A stretch of DNA of 64,000 nucleotides, taken from NCBI GenBank assembly GCA_046347015.1, contig JAXMHA010000003.1:1-64000 (forward strand), given 5' to 3'. Below, one piece after another: positions 27,042-36,633 of this stretch. The DNA is from Dokdonella_A sp046347015. GTDB lineage: Bacteria > Pseudomonadota > Gammaproteobacteria > Xanthomonadales > Rhodanobacteraceae. Position 1 is the first letter of the stretch. Every line of letters starts with the position of its first letter. The notes beneath the pieces were generated by a model that was not told where the DNA came from, searched no databases, and was given only the letters and a program-made list of their open reading frames with translations. Position numbers and translations under genes: made by a program.

Positions 27042-28366
27042 GTGGTACGCCGGATCAATCCGCAACCGGCGACTCGCGCCGGATCCTTACGCCGTCCGGC
27101 CTCAACCGGATCGCCCGTGACCTGCTCGAGGGCGAGTTTCCAGCCGTCTGGGTCGAAGGCGAATTGTCGAATGTCGCCCGCCCGGCATCAGGGCACCTTT
27201 ACTTCGTGCTGAAGGACGACCGTGCGCAGGTCCGTTGCGCGATGTTCAAGCCGCGCAGCACGCAGCTCCGCTTCCGCCCGGCCGAAGGCACCAAGGTGCT
27301 GGCACGCGGCAGGATCAGCCTGTACGAAGCGCGTGGCGAATACCAGTTGATCGTCGAACACCTCGAGGAAGCCGGCGAGGGCGCACTGCGTCGCGCGTTC
27401 GAGGAACTGAAGGCGCGCCTGGCCGCCGAGGGCCTGTTCGATGCCGCCGCCAAGCGGCCGTTGCCGCGCCTGCCGCACCGGATCGGCGTCATCACGTCGG
27501 CCACTGGCGCCGCGATCCGCGACGTGCTGAGCGTGCTCGGCCGGCGGTTCCCTCTGGTCGAGGTCGACATCCTGGCGGTGCCGGTACAGGGCGTCGAAGC
27601 GCCGCCAACCATCGTGGCCGCACTCGCCGCCGCTGGAAACGCCCGGAGGCATGACGTGCTGCTGTTGACCCGGGGCGGCGGATCGCTCGAAGACCTGATG
27701 GCGTTCAACGACGAGCGCGTCGCGCGCGCGATCCGCGCGTCGCCGATTCCGGTCGTCAGTGCGATCGGGCACGAGGTCGACTTCACGATTGCCGACTTCG
27801 CCGCGGACGAGCGGGCGCCGACGCCGTCAGCAGCCGCCGAGATGCTGGTGCCGGATGCCGTCTCGGTGCTGGCGAACCTCGACCGCGATGCGGAACGCTT
27901 GCGTCGCCTAGTACGCGATCGCGTCGCGGCGCTGGCGCAACGAACCGACCACGCGCTGGGCCGGCTGACGGCACAGCGCCCCGACACCCGGCTCGCGCAG
28001 GCGCGGCAACGGCTTGCGCTGTTGCGGCGGATGCTGGCCCAGCCGCCCAGGATCCTGATCGAACGCCTGCGCCTGCGGATGACCCACGATGACTCACGGA
28101 TGCGTGAGGCGCTTCCACATGGGCTCGAACGCGGGCGGACCCGGCTCGAAGCCGCCGGGCGCACGCTGCACGCGGTAAGTCCACTGGCGACGCTGGAGCG
28201 CGGTTACTCGATCCTGCTCGCAGTTCCCTCGGGCACCGTCGTGCGCAGCGTGCGTGCAGTATCCGCAGGCGATCGAGTCGACGCCCGGCTCGCCGATGGC
28301 ACGCTCGGGTTGCGCGTCGACGAAACACTTGCGAACACCACCGGCAAGGAGCAGGACGGCCACTGA
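27038..28366 (+). CDS. xseA: exodeoxyribonuclease VII large subunit
   Basis: XseA, 442 residues, catalytic subunit of the single-strand-specific exonuclease VII. The N-terminal OB fold (FPAVWVEGELSNVARPASGH) is followed by the nuclease region (HRIGVITSATGAAIRDVL, LLTRGGGSLEDLMAFND, VVSAIGHEVDFTIADFAAD) and a coiled-coil C-terminal half. The ATG overlaps the PLD stop, so translation is probably coupled; a GGAGGAGAAGG purine run precedes it. A hairpin follows the stop by three bases. Confidence 0.96.
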   Translation: MSGTPDQSATGDSRRILTPSGLNRIARDLLEGEFPAVWVEGELSNVARPASGHLYFVLKDDRAQVRCAMFKPRSTQLRFRPAEGTKVLARGRISLYEARGEYQLIVEHLEEAGEGALRRAFEELKARLAAEGLFDAAAKRPLPRLPHRIGVITSATGAAIRDVLSVLGRRFPLVEVDILAVPVQGVEAPPTIVAALAAAGNARRHDVLLLTRGGGSLEDLMAFNDERVARAIRASPIPVVSAIGHEVDFTIADFAADERAPTPSAAAEMLVPDAVSVLANLDRDAERLRRLVRDRVAALAQRTDHALGRLTAQRPDTRLAQARQRLALLRRMLAQPPRILIERLRLRMTHDDSRMREALPHGLERGRTRLEAAGRTLHAVSPLATLERGYSILLAVPSGTVVRSVRAVSAGDRVDARLADGTLGLRVDETLANTTGKEQDGH

Positions 28367-28369
28367 CGC

Positions 28370-28390
28370 CGCCCCGAGAATTTCGGGGCG
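28370..28390. terminator. hairpin between convergent xseA and wax-ester synthase genes
   Basis: CGCCCCGA ... TCGGGGCG, an 8-bp perfect stem with a 5-base loop, no clear T-run on either side. It lies exactly between two convergent stop codons (28366 and 28391), where a bidirectional terminator is expected. Confidence 0.55.
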
Positions 28391-30253
28391 CTAACCAGGC
28401 CAGGGTGCCGGCGAAGCGCCTGCAAGCGGCATTTCGCCTCTTGGGATGCTCTGAACAAACCCGCGTAGGCGGCATGATGTCCAGAAGGTTCGCAGATTGG
28501 CGTGCGTGGCGCGGCCCAGACTGTCGGTCTGGGCAAGACGCGCGCGACGATATGAGGACCTTCCGGACATCACCTCGTCAGTTGAAATCAATCGGTTGAG
28601 GCCGGTCGGTCTGCCGTCATCTCTCGGCCGCCGTCTCGATAGACCGCCAGTCTGCCTTCGCCGCCGGTCCTGCGATCTGCCGGCAGACCGCCCGGTGACG
28701 CCTGCGCGGGTTTGATCAGAGCATCCCTTGGCTTCCCCCCCCGTTGCCGTCGCGTGCCGGGACGCTTCGCGTTGCCTTTCCGGAACTGCCGCTTTCGGCG
28801 CGTCACCCGAAGTCCACCGGTGCAAGGTTGCCAGCGCATCGGCGGCTTCGATCGTGCCGTCCCAGGACTCCATCAACACGATCAGCACCAGCTTCTCGAA
28901 TTCCGCGACGAAACGCGCGGTGATCACCTGTGGTTCGGGAATCGCATTCACATCGGCGATCACGCCGAACGACACGTGCCCGTCGTAGCTCAGGATCGAG
29001 AGCCCAAGACCGATCGAACCGGTCTGCGGAACCCAGAACATCAGATCCCGCAATCGAGCGCCACCGACGTACAACGGCTGCTGCGGGCCTGGCACGTTGG
29101 TTGCGACTGCGCTCGCCTTGCGGCTGAAGAGTTCCAGGGCCGGCCCCTGCAGCGCCGCCGGGGCCATGCCGAGCGCCGCCAGCAGGCCGAATGCGACGAC
29201 CGCCTGCCGCCGGCTTTTCAGCTCGCGCATCGACGAGGCCACGAGTTCGAGCCGCCGCAACGGGTTTGCGACGCCAATCGGCAGGTCGAGGAACACGAGC
29301 CCGAAATGGTTGCCGAGCTTGCGCGCGTGCTCGAGCGGGCGCAGGTTCACCGGCACCGTCGCACGGATCGTCAGGCCGTCGACATCCTCGCCGCAATCGC
29401 GCAGGTAACCCCGCAGCGCGCCGGCCGCACAGGCCAGCAGCACATCGTTGACGGTACAGCCCAGCACCTTGCCGATCGCCTTCACTTCGTCGAGCGCAAG
29501 GTGGGGGGCGATCGTGACGCGCTTGCGCGTACCGAGCGGGCCGCGCAGCCGCGTCTGCGGATCGTCGGCCAGCGTCAACGCAATCGCGAGTTCGCGCGTG
29601 ATTTCGCTGCCTTCATGGGCGACCTTGGCCGCCACCGCCGGATCGGACCAGGCCTCGGCCAACATTGCCGCGCCGCGGCTGCCGGCGGCGATCACCTTCT
29701 GCAATCCGCCCTGTACCGGTTCCAGCAACCGGTCGAGCACGTTGCCGCGGTCCCGCGCCAGCCATGCACGCTCGAATGCCGCATCGGGCGCGTGCCGGGG
29801 TACGGTATCGGTGATCGACAGCAAGACCTGCACCAGCGCGAGCCCGTCGGCGTAGCAATGATGGATCCGCGCAACCAGCACGCTGCCACCATCGCACCGT
29901 TCGACGAGGTGGAACTGCCACAGCGGCCGGGCCGGATCGAGCGATGTCGACGCGAGTTCGCTGACGTAGTCCTCGAGTTCGGCTTCACCGGCAGCGCCCG
30001 GCAGCGCGGCGGCGCGGACATGCCAATCAAGGTCGAAGGCGGGATCGGCCTCCCACCAGCAGCCCGTCGCCGCGACGACCGGCCGCTGCCGAAACCGGTG
30101 GTACGCGAGGAATCGTTCCGCAAGAACCGCCCTCAGCCGCGCGAGCGCGAGCGGCCCGTCGAACTTCAACACCCCGGTGATCATCATCCGGTTACTCGGC
30201 CGCTCCATGCGCAGCCACGCCGTGTCGACCCTGGACATCGCTTCACGTTGCAT
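28391..30253 (-). CDS. wax ester synthase/diacylglycerol acyltransferase with a C-terminus read through a mobile element
   Basis: WS/DGAT-family O-acyltransferase, 620 residues, making wax esters or triacylglycerol from acyl-CoA. The catalytic motif HHCYADG lies near residue 133, and family blocks NDVLLACAAGALRGYL, GNHFGLVFLDLP and VATNVPGPQQPLY follow. The conserved domain ends near residue 470. Residues about 509-603 are encoded by a 285-bp element with terminal inverted repeats, and the last 16 or so lie beyond it. The element is a multiple of three and has no stop in this frame. A family member normally ends at about 460-500 residues, so the tail is probably dispensable. Start at MQREAMSRVDTAWLRM; Met 30238 is an alternative. 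Confidence 0.85.
   Translation of the reverse strand: MQREAMSRVDTAWLRMERPSNRMMITGVLKFDGPLALARLRAVLAERFLAYHRFRQRPVVAATGCWWEADPAFDLDWHVRAAALPGAAGEAELEDYVSELASTSLDPARPLWQFHLVERCDGGSVLVARIHHCYADGLALVQVLLSITDTVPRHAPDAAFERAWLARDRGNVLDRLLEPVQGGLQKVIAAGSRGAAMLAEAWSDPAVAAKVAHEGSEITRELAIALTLADDPQTRLRGPLGTRKRVTIAPHLALDEVKAIGKVLGCTVNDVLLACAAGALRGYLRDCGEDVDGLTIRATVPVNLRPLEHARKLGNHFGLVFLDLPIGVANPLRRLELVASSMRELKSRRQAVVAFGLLAALGMAPAALQGPALELFSRKASAVATNVPGPQQPLYVGGARLRDLMFWVPQTGSIGLGLSILSYDGHVSFGVIADVNAIPEPQVITARFVAEFEKLVLIVLMESWDGTIEAADALATLHRWTSGDAPKAAVPERQREASRHATATGGEAKGCSDQTRAGVTGRSAGRSQDRRRRQTGGLSRRRPRDDGRPTGLNRLISTDEVMSGRSSYRRARLAQTDSLGRATHANLRTFWTSCRLRGFVQSIPRGEMPLAGASPAPWPG
28443..28727. mobile_element. 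285-bp MITE-like element with 29-bp terminal inverted repeats
   Basis: Left end GGGATGCTCTGAACAAACCC and right end (reverse complement) GGGATGCTCTGATCAAACCC continue as matching ends for 29 bases with two mismatches. Inside are further hairpins: GCCCAGAC/GTCTGGGC around 28515-28535 and GATGTCC-GAAGG against its complement (28475-28490 and 28558-28573). No transposase is encoded. Outside the ends only TT is common to both flanks, so any target duplication is short or lost. It is probably mobilised by a full-length IS elsewhere in the genome. Confidence 0.75.
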
Positions 30254-30381
30254 GTCGTGGTCCTGCAGTGCCGAGCCCGCGTCGAACGCCGTTGCCGCGC
30301 GTTGCCGGCGGCATCCTGTAGCATTCGGCACGCAGGCGCAAATGGCGGCGCCGGCCGCGATCGAGGGGCAATGGAGGAGCG

Positions 30382-31602
30382 ATGCACGAGGGCACGGCCA
30401 TCCTGCTGGCGCTGTTCGTCGTCTTCGTCGCGGCGAAGGTCGGTGCCGGACTCGCGCAACAACTGAAGCTGCCCGGTGTCGTCGGCGAAATCATCGCCGG
30501 CTGCGTCGTCGGCCCGTCGGCCCTCGGCTGGCTCGGAACCGACGCGATCGCCGCTCATTCGCCGCTGGACGTGCTGGCCGAGATCGGCGTCGTGCTCTTG
30601 CTGTTCTCGGTCGGCCTCGAAACGCGCCTCGAGGACCTCCGCAAGATCGGGCGCAGCGCGCTGGCGGTCGGCGTATGCGGCGTGATCGTGCCGTTCGCGC
30701 TCGGCGCGCTGTGGGCACACGGCAGCGGCTACGACTGGATCAAGTCGCTGTTCGTCGCGTCGGCCTTCGTCGCCACGTCGGCCGGGATCACCGCCCGGGT
30801 GCTGCAGGAACTCGGCGTGCTCGACCGGATCGAGAGCCGGGTCATCCTCGGTGCCGCGGTGATCGACGACATCCTGGCCATGCTGCTGCTCGGCGTCGTC
30901 ACGTCGCTGCAGGGTGGGGGCAGCGTCAACTTCGGCGGACTCGCGCTCACGCTGGCGCAGGCGATCGGCTTCGTCGCCGTCATCGGCCTCCTCGGCACGC
31001 GCATCATGCGCCGCCGCGGGCACTGGCTCGACCGGCCGATCAACCCGCTGTCGCCACTGTCGTTCGCGCTGGCGATCTGCCTTGGCCTGGCGTGGCTGTC
31101 GACGCAATTCGGGCTGGCCGCGATCATCGGCGCGTTCCTCGCCGGGATGGTCGCGTCGGAAATGAAACAACGCGAAGAACTCGAGCACCAGATGCAGCCG
31201 TTGCTCGCGTTGCTGACGCCGTTCTTCTTCGTCGTCACCGGCGCAAAGATCGACCTCGCGATTTTTGCCGACGGCTCGACCCTGCTGGCTCTCGCCGTGC
31301 TGACGGTCATCGCGATCGTCTCGAAGCTCGCCGGCGGATTCATCGGCGCGCTCGGTCTCGGCGCGCGTGGCGCGACGATCGTCGGCACCGGGATGATACC
31401 GCGCGGAGAGGTCGGCATCGTCATCGCGAGCCTCGGGCTCACGGCCGGCATCTTCACCAACGCCATATACGCGGAGATCGTCGCGATGTCGTTGCTGACC
31501 TCGGTGGTGACGCCGCCTGCCCTCGCCTGGCTGTTCCGCCTGCCCGCCTCGACCGCAAACACCGCCGGAAACCAGCCTCCGGCCCCGCAGAAGCCACGGT
31601 GA
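30382..31602 (+). CDS. CPA2-type cation:proton antiporter
   Basis: A 406-residue membrane protein with about 12 hydrophobic segments. CPA2 signatures are GVVGEIIAGCVVGPSALGWL, LLFSVGLETRLEDL, FVATSAGITARVLQELG and ILGAAVIDDILAMLLLG (paired Asp). It exchanges Na+ or K+ for protons across the inner membrane. No C-terminal TrkA-N regulatory domain is present, so it is the short form rather than full KefB/KefC. It is preceded by a 128-base gap shared with the divergent wax-ester synthase. Ion specificity cannot be read from the sequence. Confidence 0.9.
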   Translation: MHEGTAILLALFVVFVAAKVGAGLAQQLKLPGVVGEIIAGCVVGPSALGWLGTDAIAAHSPLDVLAEIGVVLLLFSVGLETRLEDLRKIGRSALAVGVCGVIVPFALGALWAHGSGYDWIKSLFVASAFVATSAGITARVLQELGVLDRIESRVILGAAVIDDILAMLLLGVVTSLQGGGSVNFGGLALTLAQAIGFVAVIGLLGTRIMRRRGHWLDRPINPLSPLSFALAICLGLAWLSTQFGLAAIIGAFLAGMVASEMKQREELEHQMQPLLALLTPFFFVVTGAKIDLAIFADGSTLLALAVLTVIAIVSKLAGGFIGALGLGARGATIVGTGMIPRGEVGIVIASLGLTAGIFTNAIYAEIVAMSLLTSVVTPPALAWLFRLPASTANTAGNQPPAPQKPR

Positions 31603-31644
31603 CCCCCGGTATACTGCAACGACCGTTGCTCCGGGGGTTTCACC

Positions 31645-34600
31645 ATGTCCCGCAATCGCTTCCTCGCGGTCGCCATTGCCGTGCTCGTGCTGGGATTCGG
31701 CGGATGCCATCGTGGTGGCGGAGACGCTCGCTCCCCATCGACCGCGGCGCCCTCGGCATCGACCGCGTCGTCGGCAACACCTGTTCCGGCAACGCCGCAA
31801 CCGTTCGCCATCGCCGGCACAAACGCCTCGATGTACCAGGGCCAATTGGCGCTGGTGTTGACGTTCACGCAACCGATCGTCGGGACGCAAGCGTTCGACA
31901 CCCTGCTGGAGGTCAAGGAGAAGGACGGCGGACCGATCGCCGGGAGCTGGGCACTCGACGAGGATGCCCGCACGTTGCGCTTCCCCTACGCCCAACCGGA
32001 GCATCGTTACGTCGTGCGCGTGAAGGGAACGCTGGTCGCGGCCAGCGGCGCGACGCTCGGTTCCGACCAGAGCCTCGAGATCTACGGCGGCCCGCTCGCC
32101 CCGGCCGTCGGCTTCGCGTCCCAAGGCAACGTGTTGCCCGCGCGCCGGACGCGTGGCTTGCCGGTGGTGTCGGTCAACGTCAAGGACGTCGACGTCGAGT
32201 TCCTGCGCGTCCGCGACGACGAGCTGCCGAACTTCTTCGCCGCGTACCAGAAGAACGGTCGGCGCAGCAGTTGGGATCTCGACCCGAACGGCGAGTGGTA
32301 CGGGCGCAAGGGAAAACCCGTGGCGCAGATCGCCGATTCGGTCTATGCCGGGCGCTTCTCGCTGGATGGCAAGCCGGACCAGCGCAGCGTCGATTACCTG
32401 CCGGTGCAGAACATCCACGAGTTGTCGAAACCCGGCTTGTACTTCGCGGTGATGACGCGCGCGGGCAGCTTCAGCGACGAACGCGACACCGCGTTCTTCT
32501 TCGTCAGCGACATCGGCCTGCATCTTCGCGTCTACCACGACGCGCTGTTCGTGCACGCCGCATCGCTCCTCACCGGCGCGCCGCTATCCGGAGTCGACCT
32601 CAGGATCCTCGACGGCAACGGCGAGGCGGCTGCGACCGGCAAGACCGACGGTGACGGCAACGCGACGATCGCGCACGCGTTCAATCCGGACCAGGTGCTC
32701 GTCGCGCACTCGGGGTCCGATGTGTCGATGCTCGCGTTCAACCAGCCCGCGCTCGACCTGTCCGAGTTCGCGGTCGCCGGCCGCAGGCAGACCTCGTTCG
32801 ACGTCTTCGCCTGGTCGGGCCGCGACCTGTACCGGCCCGGCGAAACGGTACGTCTTGCCGCACTGCTCCGTGACGACGACGGCAAGCCGATGCCGCCGCA
32901 ACCGCTGTTCCTGACACTGAAGCAGCCGGACGGCCGCGCGTTCGCCGAAGCGAAGCTCGACCCCCACGCGCTCGGCTACTTCGAATGGTCGTATCCGGTC
33001 CCGGCCGATGCACCGACCGGCCGCTGGCAAATCGAATTTCGCACCGATCCCAATGCGAAGGAAGCCAGCCGCAGCCTTGCGGTGCGGATCGAGGAGTTCC
33101 TCCCCGAGCGCCTCAAGCTCGACCTCGACTCGGCGCAGGCGACGCTCGCGCCGGGCGAAGCGCTGAAACTCGCCGTCGACGGCGCGTACCTCTACGGCGC
33201 GCCGGCCGCAGACAACCGCTTCACCGCGAGGCTGACGCTGGAACCGGACCTGCACCCGATCGCGAAGTTGCCGGACTACGCGTTTGGCGATCCCGCGGTC
33301 GCGCTGCCGAAGCAGGCGAAGGACGTCGCCGACACGAAACTCGACGACCATGGCAAGCTCGCGCTCGACGTACCGCTCGATGATGCGGCGAAAGCCGGCG
33401 CGCCGGTCGCGGCATTCGTCACCGGCAGTGTCTACGAAACCGGCGGACGTGCCGTCACCCGCACGCTGAAGCGGACCATCTGGCCCGCGAAGGTGCTGAT
33501 CGGCATCCGCCCGTTGTTCAATCCCGCCGACGGCGCCGATGCGCATGCGGACGCGCGTTTCGAAGTCGTCGCGAGCGATGCCGGTGGCGATCTCCTCGCC
33601 GCCCGGAACCTCGTCGCGACCCTCGTGCGCGAGCGCCGCGACTACCGCTGGTCCCGCTCCGACAACGCCGGCTGGACTTTCGACTACACGTCGCACTACG
33701 AGAACGTGTCGAGCCAGACCTTCGACGTGGCGCAAGGGCAATCGGTGAAGCTCGCGCTGCCGGTCGACTGGGGCGATTACCGCCTCGAGGTCCGCAATCC
33801 CGCGACGGGCCTCACGACGCGCTTCCCGTTCGTCGCCGGCTGGAGTTGGAACGACGACAACCGCGGCAAGGATGCCCGTCCCGACAAGGTCAAGCTTGCG
33901 CTCGACAAGCCGGCCTACCGAGCCGGCGACACGCTGAAGGTCACGCTGACGCCGCCCCATGACGGGCCGGGACTGCTGCTGGTCGAGTCCGACCGCCTGC
34001 TGTACGTGCGCGACATCGAGGCGCGGGCGGGGGCGACGTTCGACATTCCGGTCACGCAGGACTGGGAGCGGCATGATGTCTACGTGACCGCGCTCGTGTT
34101 CCGCGGCGGCTCGGCCACCGACCGCATCACGCCATCGCGTGCGGTCGGCGAAGCCTACGTGCCAATCGACCGTGCCGACCGCAAGGTCGCGGTCAAGATC
34201 ACCGCCCCGGACAAGATGGAACCGCTGGCCGATCTCGTCGCGACGGTCTCCGTCCCGGCGCTCGCCGGCCAGCCCGCCAACGTCACCGTTTCAGCGGTCG
34301 ATGTCGGCATCCTCAATATCACCCGCTATCCGTTGCCCGATCCGAACGGCTGGTTCTTCGCGCAGCGCGCGCTCGGCGTCGATGCGTACGACGTGTACGG
34401 CCGCGTCATCGAGAGTTTCGAAGGCGGCAACGCGAAGCTCAAGTTCGGAGGCGACATGGCACTCGCGACGCTGCCGCAGGCGCGCCGCCCCACCGCGCAC
34501 GTGCAGACGGTCGACCTGTGGTCGGGTGCCGTCACCCTCGATGCCCACGGCGACGCGAAGGTCGCGCTGAAGGTGCCGGACTTCAACGGCACCGTGCGCG

Positions 34601-36621
34601 TCACCGCTGTCGCGTTTGCCGCCGACCGCTACGGCAGCGCCGACACCGAGACGATCGTGCGCGCGCCGCTGGTCGTCGAGGCCTCCGCGCCGCGTGTCCT
34701 GGCTCCCGGCGACCACGCCAGCCTGACGGTCGACCTCAGGAACTACACCGGTACCGCCGGACGCTTCGATCTCGAGGCCAGCGCGGATGCACCGCTCACG
34801 CTCGCGAACGGCCGGCGCCGGGTCGAGCTTGCCGCGGACGGCAAGGCGACGCTGGCGTTCCCGCTCGGTGCGAAGGAAGGCTACGGCACCGGCACCGTGC
34901 ACATCCGAGCACGCTCGATTCCGCCGGCCAGCCGCGACATCCGCGTCGATCGATCACTCGAAGTCCCGGTGCGCGCCGGATGGCCCGCCGTGACGCGTTC
35001 GAGCGCGCGTTCGGTCGACACCCGCGCGCCGGTCACGTTCGATCCGCACGCGCTCGACGGCCTGCTGCCGGGATCCGTCACTGCGCGCATGACGGTGTCG
35101 CACTTGCCTCCCCTGCCGTTCGCGGCTGCCCTCGTCGGGCTGCTCGACTATCCGTACGGTTGCCTCGAGCAGACCGTCAGCAAGGGCTACGCCGCACTGG
35201 TGCTCGATGCCGAGACCGCGTCGCGCCTGCACGTGGCGGGTCTCGACGCCAAGGCGCGCGCCGCGCGTGTCGACAGCGCGCTCGGACGCATCGCCTCGAT
35301 GCAGATCCCCACCGGACTGTTCTCGATGTGGGGCGGTGACAGCGACGCGGCGACGTTCGTGTCTCCCTACGCCGTCGAGTTCATGCAGGATGCTCGCGAC
35401 GCCGGCTTTGCGGTTCCGGACGCCGTCCTGCAGAAGGCCCTGCAACGACTCAACGACGACCTGCTGTCCGGCGGCCATCCCTACTACGGCTACGAGCACG
35501 CCGATCACCTGCGGTTCGCCGACGAGGCGTACTCGGGCTACGTCTTGGCACGCGTCAACCGCGCACCCCTCGGCACGTTGCGTGCGCTGTTCGACAACGA
35601 CCGCGACAAGTCGCTGACGCCGCTGCCGCTCGTGCACCTCGGCGTCGCGCTGAAGCTGATGGGTGATACCGGGCGTGCCGAAAAAGCCATCGCCGAGGCC
35701 TTCACGAAGAAGTTCCAGCGACCGTGGTACCTCGGCGACTACGGCTCCGACCTCCGCGATGGTGCGCTGATGGTCGCGCTGGTGCATCGTTACGGACTCG
35801 ACCAGCCCGGCTACGACGCGCGCCTGTTCGACCTTGCCCGTAGCCTGGCGAGCGCGCGAAGCCAGGCTGGCGACCGGCAACGAGGAACCGGGGTTCGCAC
35901 GATTTTCCTCAGCACGCAGGAGCAGGCCGCAATCGCCCGGCTCGGCAAGCAGCTCCTGGCCGGCGGTGACGAAACCGTCTCCGGCACGCTGGCGATCGGA
36001 AGTCATGCCTCGCCCGTCACGCCGGACCGCCTGTGGAGCCGCGTATTCGATGCTGCCGAGATTGCTGCCGGCGTGAATTTCACGCCGGACGGCGCGCCGC
36101 CCCTGTATGTCGCGACCGACATTTCCGGCGTACCAACGGCGGCACCGGCGGCGGACGGCCGGAAAGTCTCGATCCGCCGTGCGTACTTCACGCTCGACGG
36201 TGAGCCGTGGTCAGGAACCCCACTCGCGGAAGGCGACGGCCTGATCGCGGCAATCACGCTCGAAGCCCGCGACGAGATGCCGGATGCATTGCTCACCGAC
36301 CTGTTGCCGGGTGGACTCGAACTCGAGAACTTCAACCTGACCGACGCGAAGCAGTGGGCCGGTGTCGTCATCGATGGCATCACGCTGTCCGAGCGCGCGC
36401 AGGCCGCCGAGGTGAAACACGAGGAGTTCCGCGACGACCGCTATGTCGCCGCGCTGTCGCTCCACAAGGGCCAGGCCGCGCATGTCTTCTACCTGCTGCG
36501 CGCGGTGTCGCCGGGACGCTATGCCATGCCACCGACGCTCGTCGAGGACATGTACCGGCCCGAGCTGCGCGGCGTCGGCGCCAGTACGCCCGCCGAGGTG
36601 ACGGTCGTGGAGCCGCACTGA
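31645..36621 (+). CDS. bacterial alpha-2-macroglobulin (YfhM-type lipoprotein)
   Basis: A 1,658-residue periplasmic lipoprotein with a signal peptide ending LGFGGC (Cys21) and a row of macroglobulin-type beta domains. The thioester motif is PYGCLEQ with Cys1173, followed by the (alpha/alpha) thioester domain and a C-terminal receptor-like domain. It traps proteases that breach the outer membrane and is thought to work with PBP1C, encoded directly downstream with 12 bases between. It is long and fully open, with no frameshift. The arrangement is the classical yfhM-pbpC operon of proteobacteria. Confidence 0.95.
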   Translation: MSRNRFLAVAIAVLVLGFGGCHRGGGDARSPSTAAPSASTASSATPVPATPQPFAIAGTNASMYQGQLALVLTFTQPIVGTQAFDTLLEVKEKDGGPIAGSWALDEDARTLRFPYAQPEHRYVVRVKGTLVAASGATLGSDQSLEIYGGPLAPAVGFASQGNVLPARRTRGLPVVSVNVKDVDVEFLRVRDDELPNFFAAYQKNGRRSSWDLDPNGEWYGRKGKPVAQIADSVYAGRFSLDGKPDQRSVDYLPVQNIHELSKPGLYFAVMTRAGSFSDERDTAFFFVSDIGLHLRVYHDALFVHAASLLTGAPLSGVDLRILDGNGEAAATGKTDGDGNATIAHAFNPDQVLVAHSGSDVSMLAFNQPALDLSEFAVAGRRQTSFDVFAWSGRDLYRPGETVRLAALLRDDDGKPMPPQPLFLTLKQPDGRAFAEAKLDPHALGYFEWSYPVPADAPTGRWQIEFRTDPNAKEASRSLAVRIEEFLPERLKLDLDSAQATLAPGEALKLAVDGAYLYGAPAADNRFTARLTLEPDLHPIAKLPDYAFGDPAVALPKQAKDVADTKLDDHGKLALDVPLDDAAKAGAPVAAFVTGSVYETGGRAVTRTLKRTIWPAKVLIGIRPLFNPADGADAHADARFEVVASDAGGDLLAARNLVATLVRERRDYRWSRSDNAGWTFDYTSHYENVSSQTFDVAQGQSVKLALPVDWGDYRLEVRNPATGLTTRFPFVAGWSWNDDNRGKDARPDKVKLALDKPAYRAGDTLKVTLTPPHDGPGLLLVESDRLLYVRDIEARAGATFDIPVTQDWERHDVYVTALVFRGGSATDRITPSRAVGEAYVPIDRADRKVAVKITAPDKMEPLADLVATVSVPALAGQPANVTVSAVDVGILNITRYPLPDPNGWFFAQRALGVDAYDVYGRVIESFEGGNAKLKFGGDMALATLPQARRPTAHVQTVDLWSGAVTLDAHGDAKVALKVPDFNGTVRVTAVAFAADRYGSADTETIVRAPLVVEASAPRVLAPGDHASLTVDLRNYTGTAGRFDLEASADAPLTLANGRRRVELAADGKATLAFPLGAKEGYGTGTVHIRARSIPPASRDIRVDRSLEVPVRAGWPAVTRSSARSVDTRAPVTFDPHALDGLLPGSVTARMTVSHLPPLPFAAALVGLLDYPYGCLEQTVSKGYAALVLDAETASRLHVAGLDAKARAARVDSALGRIASMQIPTGLFSMWGGDSDAATFVSPYAVEFMQDARDAGFAVPDAVLQKALQRLNDDLLSGGHPYYGYEHADHLRFADEAYSGYVLARVNRAPLGTLRALFDNDRDKSLTPLPLVHLGVALKLMGDTGRAEKAIAEAFTKKFQRPWYLGDYGSDLRDGALMVALVHRYGLDQPGYDARLFDLARSLASARSQAGDRQRGTGVRTIFLSTQEQAAIARLGKQLLAGGDETVSGTLAIGSHASPVTPDRLWSRVFDAAEIAAGVNFTPDGAPPLYVATDISGVPTAAPAADGRKVSIRRAYFTLDGEPWSGTPLAEGDGLIAAITLEARDEMPDALLTDLLPGGLELENFNLTDAKQWAGVVIDGITLSERAQAAEVKHEEFRDDRYVAALSLHKGQAAHVFYLLRAVSPGRYAMPPTLVEDMYRPELRGVGASTPAEVTVVEPH

Positions 36622-36633
36622 CGGAGTCCGAGC

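Noticed and set aside
28391..30253. The long C-terminal tail of the wax-ester synthase as a functional domain
   Set aside because: Residues about 509-603 coincide exactly with the 285-bp inverted-repeat element, so the tail is better explained by insertion than by domain fusion.
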